Assembly: GCA_945486445.1 (NCBI GenBank)
Contig: CALYTD010000023.1
Coordinates: forward strand, 1-9,906
Length of the DNA stretch: 9,906 bases
Direction of reading: 5' to 3'
DNA from: an uncultured Prevotellaceae bacterium
Lineage (GTDB): Bacteria; Bacteroidota; Bacteroidia; Bacteroidales; Bacteroidaceae
Part shown: one piece after another, positions 6,592-9,906 of the stretch
Numbering within the stretch: the stretch's first letter is position 1
Layout: each line of letters opens with the position of its first letter
Made by a program: the position numbers and the translations under genes
The notes under the pieces: generated by a model
What the model was told of the DNA's origin: nothing
What the model saw: the letters and a program-made list of their open reading frames with translations, nothing else
Databases searched by the model: none

Positions 6592-7812
6592 ATGAATTTC
6601 ATAAACCTAATGAAAGTTGCCTTCAAGGCAATAGCAAACAATAAGTTCCGGTCATTCCTTTCCATGCTCGGTATCATCATTGGCGTGGCTGCTGTCATTG
6701 TGATGATGGCGATAGGACAGGGTTCCAAGGAGTCTATCAGGGAGAATCTCTCGCAGATGGGCACCAACATCATAATGATAAGACCCGGTGCTGACATGAG
6801 AGGAGGCATCCGTCAGGACCCGTCAAGCATGCAAACGCTGAAGGTTGAGGACTATATGGCCATAAAAGACGAGGCAAAATACATCACATACGTCTCTCCG
6901 GAGGTGTCTTCAAGCGGCCAGTGCATAAACGGAAACAACAACACTTCCACCACCATGTATGGCGAAACTGACGAGTATCTCGCCATAAAACAGTGGGAAG
7001 TGACAAGCGGTGGCGTGTTCACTAAGGAGGATGTGAAGAAGAGTGCAAAGGTTTGTCTGGTGGGAAAGACCGTTGTTGACGAGCTGTTCCCCAACGGACA
7101 GGACCCCGTGGGCAGGACAATACGCTTCAAGAGCATACCGTTCCGCATCATAGGTGTACTGAAAAGCAAGGGATACAACAGTTTCGGCATGGATCAGGAC
7201 AACCTCATCATCGCGCCATACACCACAGTGATGAAGCGTCTTACGGCGCAGACGTACCTTTCAAGCATCAACTGTTCCGCGTTATCAGAGGAGATGACGG
7301 ACGATGCCATCAGCGAGTTGACAACCATTCTGCGCCGCCAGCACAAGCTGAAGGAGGAGGCTGACGATGATTTCACCATACGCTCACAGCAGGAGATGAT
7401 GGAGACCATGTCGTCAACGATGGACACTGTGACCATAATACTGGTGGTGGCGGCGGCTTTCTCGCTGCTTGTGGCAGGCATAGGCATAATGAACATCATG
7501 CTTGTCAGCGTGACAGAGCGCACCAAGGAGATTGGCTTGCGCATGGCAGTGGGGGCAAGGGGCATTGACATCAGCAACCAGTTCCTCATCGAGTCAATAA
7601 TAATCTCCATCACAGGCGGTGCCATCGGTATTCTGCTCGGCATAGGCCTGGCAGCGGGTGCCAACGTGTTCTTCAGTCTTCCCACGTCTGTTCCGCTATG
7701 GAGCATAGTGGTATCATTCATCGTCTGCACCATCATCGGCATTGGCTTCGGCTACTTCCCAGCCCAAAAGGCAGCGAGAATGGACCCGATAGAGGCGATA
7801 AGGTATGAGTGA
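6592..7812 (+). CDS. MacB-type ABC transporter permease (FtsX family)
   Basis: Inner-membrane half of the exporter. The 406 residues show the MacB layout: a cytoplasmic lead (MNFINLMKVAFKAIANNKFR), TM1 (about 21-43, with the family LGIIIGVAAVI), a large periplasmic MacB-PCD domain (about 45-275), then TM2 (279-305), TM3 (332-356) and TM4 (369-389). The coupling motif TERTKEIGLRMAVGAR (308-323) and the C-terminal PAQKAARMDPIEAIRYE (390-406) are near-perfect family signatures. MacB-type pumps do not carry substrate through the membrane core; they move periplasmic substrates through the TolC channel by mechanotransmission. It has no ATPase domain and must pair with the gene just upstream. The stop is 4 bases before a perfect 35-bp inverted repeat. 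The substrate class (peptide, antibiotic, lipid) cannot be told. Confidence 0.95.
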   Translation: MNFINLMKVAFKAIANNKFRSFLSMLGIIIGVAAVIVMMAIGQGSKESIRENLSQMGTNIIMIRPGADMRGGIRQDPSSMQTLKVEDYMAIKDEAKYITYVSPEVSSSGQCINGNNNTSTTMYGETDEYLAIKQWEVTSGGVFTKEDVKKSAKVCLVGKTVVDELFPNGQDPVGRTIRFKSIPFRIIGVLKSKGYNSFGMDQDNLIIAPYTTVMKRLTAQTYLSSINCSALSEEMTDDAISELTTILRRQHKLKEEADDDFTIRSQQEMMETMSSTMDTVTIILVVAAAFSLLVAGIGIMNIMLVSVTERTKEIGLRMAVGARGIDISNQFLIESIIISITGGAIGILLGIGLAAGANVFFSLPTSVPLWSIVVSFIVCTIIGIGFGYFPAQKAARMDPIEAIRYE

Positions 7813-7816
7813 GTCC

Positions 7817-7926
7817 GGTTGTTTAGTGGTTTAGTGATTTGGTTGTTTAGTTGAATGCCGCATATACACAAACTACCAAAACTATCAAACCACTAAACAA
7901 CCAAATCACTAAACCACTAAACAACC
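7817..7926 (+). repeat. perfect 35-bp inverted repeat between permease and kinase genes
   Basis: The left arm (7817-7851) and right arm (7892-7926) are exact reverse complements over 35 bases with a 40-base loop. The left arm starts GGTTGTTTAGTGG and the right arm ends ACTAAACAACC. Each arm holds an internal direct repeat: GGTTGTTTAGT appears twice, 24 bases apart, so slipped pairings are possible. The right arm ends 7 bases before the kinase ATG, so in RNA the stem would sit over the ribosome landing region. No T-run follows, which argues against a plain terminator. I see no TAnnTTTG promoter box in it, so the kinase is probably read through from upstream. There is no transposase or clear target-site duplication. 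Confidence 0.9.
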
Positions 7927-7933
7927 AAACTCC

Positions 7934-9025
7934 ATGAACAAGAAAATAATAATAGCCAACATAGCCCTGGTACTCATTCTCCCGCTGATGTTCATCGGAC
8001 CACGGGAGAATCAGTCGCTGGAGATGTACCTGATGAAGTGCATCGTGCCACTGCTGATGGCCTTCGTGTTCTGCATCAACTACTACAAGTTGATACCACA
8101 GGCCATGAAGAAGTACGCCAGACACAACCTCTTCCTCTCCAATGCCATCATCCTTCTGCTGTGCTGCACCATGCTTGTAGGGTGGCACAAACTGGAATTC
8201 AACCTATATCACAAGGAGAAGGCGCAGACGGAAGTGGTAGTGAAGGGGCAGGAAACCGCGACGCAGCACAAGAAAGACGGCAAGGGGAAAGACAGAGAGG
8301 GCAAACGCTTCTGGCTGTCAGCCTCCATCTTCGACGGGCTGAACCTCATCTTCGCAGCCTTTGTGGCATACGCCATACGCTCCAGTGAGCAGATTAACAG
8401 TCTGAAGAAACGTCAACAGGAGGCTGAGGTGGCACGACAACAGGCTGAACTGAAAGGGCTAAGGAACCAAATATCACCGCACTTCCTGCTCAACACGCTT
8501 AACAACATCTACGCCCTTGCAGCCATTAGTCCGGAGAGAACACAGAACGCCGTTCTGCAACTGTCCAACCTATTGCGGCACATGCTGTATGACAACCAGT
8601 CAGAGATGGTAACACTACGCTCGGAGGCAGACTTCATATCCTCTTATATAGACCTTATGAAACTGCGGCTGGCACATAACGTGAAGATAGAAGCAGACAT
8701 ATCCATAGACAAAAGTTCGCAAACCATGGTGGCACCGCTGCTGTTTATATCACTTGTAGAAAACGCATTCAAGCACGGAGTAGCAGGGACAGAGCCATGC
8801 ACAATAAGCATATCAATGCACGAGACAGATGAAGACATAGTTTGCAACATCATCAACTCCAACCACCCTAAGCAGTCCTCTGACCGTTCTGGGCACGGCA
8901 TTGGCCTGCAACTGGTAAAACAACGCCTTGACGCCATATACCCCAAACAGTACAAATGGGTCAAAGGAGTAATGGAAGACGGTATGTATCACTCAAAAAT
9001 CTCTATACCGCGCTCTATCACTTAA
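7934..9025 (+). CDS. LytS/YehU-type sensor histidine kinase
   Basis: Inner-membrane kinase of the His_kinase (PF06580) type. The N-terminus has four likely membrane segments (about 6-22, 34-51, 67-84 and 130-149). If the N-terminus is cytoplasmic, the 85-129 loop lies in the periplasm and is the only sizeable sensory segment; it is rich in Lys and polar residues (HKEKAQ, HKKDGKGKDREGKR). A short coiled coil (about 152-178) leads to the phosphoacceptor motif LRNQISPHFLLNTLNNI, with H183. The ATPase parts are the N-box PLLFISLVENAFKHGV (268-283, N277) and the G-box GHGIGLQLVKQRL (320-332). The catalytic residues all appear present. The gene follows the exporter permease after a 121-base gap filled by the inverted repeat, and precedes its likely partner by 67 bases. 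The ATG at 7934 gives a normal N-terminus. The signal is unknown; the position suggests the pump's substrate or envelope stress. Confidence 0.93.
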   Translation: MNKKIIIANIALVLILPLMFIGPRENQSLEMYLMKCIVPLLMAFVFCINYYKLIPQAMKKYARHNLFLSNAIILLLCCTMLVGWHKLEFNLYHKEKAQTEVVVKGQETATQHKKDGKGKDREGKRFWLSASIFDGLNLIFAAFVAYAIRSSEQINSLKKRQQEAEVARQQAELKGLRNQISPHFLLNTLNNIYALAAISPERTQNAVLQLSNLLRHMLYDNQSEMVTLRSEADFISSYIDLMKLRLAHNVKIEADISIDKSSQTMVAPLLFISLVENAFKHGVAGTEPCTISISMHETDEDIVCNIINSNHPKQSSDRSGHGIGLQLVKQRLDAIYPKQYKWVKGVMEDGMYHSKISIPRSIT

Positions 9026-9092
9026 CAAAGAATTACTAAACAATTAAGCAACGAAACAATAGAAAAAACTAAACAACATAACAACTAATCAT

Positions 9093-9803
9093 ATGACTTG
9101 CGCTATTATTGACGACGAACCTCTTGCCGCGGAACTACTCGCTTCCTACGCCAAGAAGACCACTTTCCTCGAACTCGTGGGCACTTACAACAACGCCATT
9201 GACGCAATGAGGGTGATAAGGACAAGCCCCGTGGACCTGCTCTTTCTCGACATACAGATGCCAGAACTATCAGGTCTGGAATTTGCCACAATACTCTCGC
9301 CAAAGACAATGATAGTCTTCACCACAGCCTTTGACCGCTATGCTGTGGAGAGTTACAAGGTAAACGCCGTGGACTACCTGCTGAAACCAATCTCATACGA
9401 ATCATTCCTCCACGCCGCCAACAAGGCGCTGCAACTGGCAGAGACACAGAACGCGCAGACAAGAACAAAGCAGGAAGACCGATTCTTCTACGTAAAGAGC
9501 GAGTATAAACTCGTACGCATAATGATGGACGATATTATCTACATCGAGGGATTCAAGGACTACGTGAAGATAAGGCTCTCGTCCACACAGAAAAGTGTCA
9601 GTTGCCTTATGAACATGAAGACCCTTGAGGACTATCTCCCACGCCCGGAGTTCCTGCGTGTACACCGTTCCTACATCGTGAACATGAAGAAAGTAGAGGC
9701 CATAGATCACCTGCGCATTGTCTTCGGCGATACGCTTATCCCTATCTCTGACAGTTACAAGGACAACGTGATACAGTATCTAAACCGTCACACACTGGGA
9801 TAA
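9093..9803 (+). CDS. LytTR-family response regulator
   Basis: DNA-binding partner of the kinase just upstream. The receiver domain (1-120) has the acidic pair D7-D8, the phosphoacceptor D53 in LLFLDIQMPELSGLEF, the switch Thr around T77-T78 and K98 in LLKPISYESF. The LytTR DNA-binding domain fills about 130-235, with typical elements FFYVKSEYKLVRI, DIIYIEGFKDYVKI, FLRVHRSYIVN and ISDSYKD. The length of 236 residues is normal. The ATG at 9093 gives the usual MTCAIIDDEP opening. The 67-base leader (9026-9092) is very G-poor with two ACTAAACAA copies (9035-9043, 9068-9076) and no visible promoter. LytTR regulators of this kind often act on the operon they belong to, so autoregulation of the exporter is likely but not shown. 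A 22-base repeat array starts 9 bases after the stop. Confidence 0.95.
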   Translation: MTCAIIDDEPLAAELLASYAKKTTFLELVGTYNNAIDAMRVIRTSPVDLLFLDIQMPELSGLEFATILSPKTMIVFTTAFDRYAVESYKVNAVDYLLKPISYESFLHAANKALQLAETQNAQTRTKQEDRFFYVKSEYKLVRIMMDDIIYIEGFKDYVKIRLSSTQKSVSCLMNMKTLEDYLPRPEFLRVHRSYIVNMKKVEAIDHLRIVFGDTLIPISDSYKDNVIQYLNRHTLG

Positions 9804-9811
9804 CGCCCCAC

Positions 9812-9906
9812 AATCAGGTGCTGATTACACCGCAATTAGGTACTGATTATAACGCGATTAGGTACTAATTACAATGCAATCAGGTACTGATTACAATGCG
9901 ATTAGG
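9812..9906 (+). repeat. tandem 22-base repeats (array 2), running off the window
   Basis: Four full units (9812-9833, 9834-9855, 9856-9877, 9878-9899) and 7 bases of a fifth follow each other without gaps. Each unit carries a dyad AATCAG-GTR-CTGATT or a near copy, followed by a 7-base linker such as ACACCGC or ACAATGC. The unit belongs to the same family and orientation as array 1 at 2892-2957, where the middle reads GTG; units 2-4 here read GTA. It begins 9 bases after the response-regulator stop. It could be a 3' RNA element, a protein-binding array or a general intergenic repeat. Confidence 0.88.

Noticed and set aside
7194..7742. 182-codon minus-strand open frame within the permease gene
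   Set aside because: It is a Met/Ser-rich shadow of the MacB-type permease, which has unmistakable family motifs on the plus strand.
7817..7926. Insertion sequence or MITE ends
   Set aside because: The loop is only 40 bases, I see no target-site duplication and no transposase, and the right arm is continuous with a typical gene leader.
7817..7926. Simple intrinsic terminator after the permease
   Set aside because: The stem is A/T-rich and followed by AAACTCC rather than a T-run, and there is no promoter between it and the kinase gene.
9812..9906. CRISPR array
   Set aside because: The 22-base units are contiguous and similar throughout, with no unique spacers and no cas genes.

Overview
The window reads as chromosomal DNA of a Bacteroidales bacterium, most likely Prevotella-like. 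The evidence is that two promoters fit the Bacteroidetes pattern (TTTG, 19 bases, TAnnTTTG), start codons mostly follow A/C-rich leaders rather than clear Shine-Dalgarno sites, and the gene families and their order are typical of that group. The genus is an inference, because no rRNA or marker gene is present.

Left part (1-2494, minus strand). A long RelA/SpoT homolog runs off the left edge, with 581 residues visible. Its ppGpp-hydrolase (HD) residues all look intact. Its synthetase domain has lost several expected catalytic residues, including the metal-binding Asp, so it is probably a hydrolase-biased enzyme. Upstream of it, in the same direction, lies a 5-formyltetrahydrofolate cyclo-ligase. 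The RelA/SpoT gene has its own good promoter in the gap between the two.

Middle gap (2495-3233). This 739-base divergent region has no convincing intact gene. It holds a candidate -7 box, a short coding-like remnant without a start codon, three tandem 22-base repeats ending in a 13-bp hairpin, an 8-bp inverted repeat, and a strong promoter for the rightward genes.

Right part (3240-9803, plus strand). Six collinear genes look like one transcription unit: a TolC-type outer-membrane channel, a MacA/HlyD-type periplasmic adaptor, a MacB-type ATPase, a separate MacB-type permease, a LytS/YehU-type histidine kinase and a LytTR response regulator. The first four would form a tripartite exporter spanning the envelope. 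The last two would be its sensor and regulator. A perfect 35-bp inverted repeat lies between the permease and the kinase, and its right arm ends 7 bases before the kinase start codon. It could control how much kinase and regulator are made relative to the pump.

Right edge (9812-9906). A second array of the same 22-base repeat family follows the response regulator and runs off the window. The two arrays bracket the exporter/two-component operon. The most unusual features are these arrays, the 35-bp hairpin and the degenerate synthetase domain. The exporter substrate cannot be read from the sequence.
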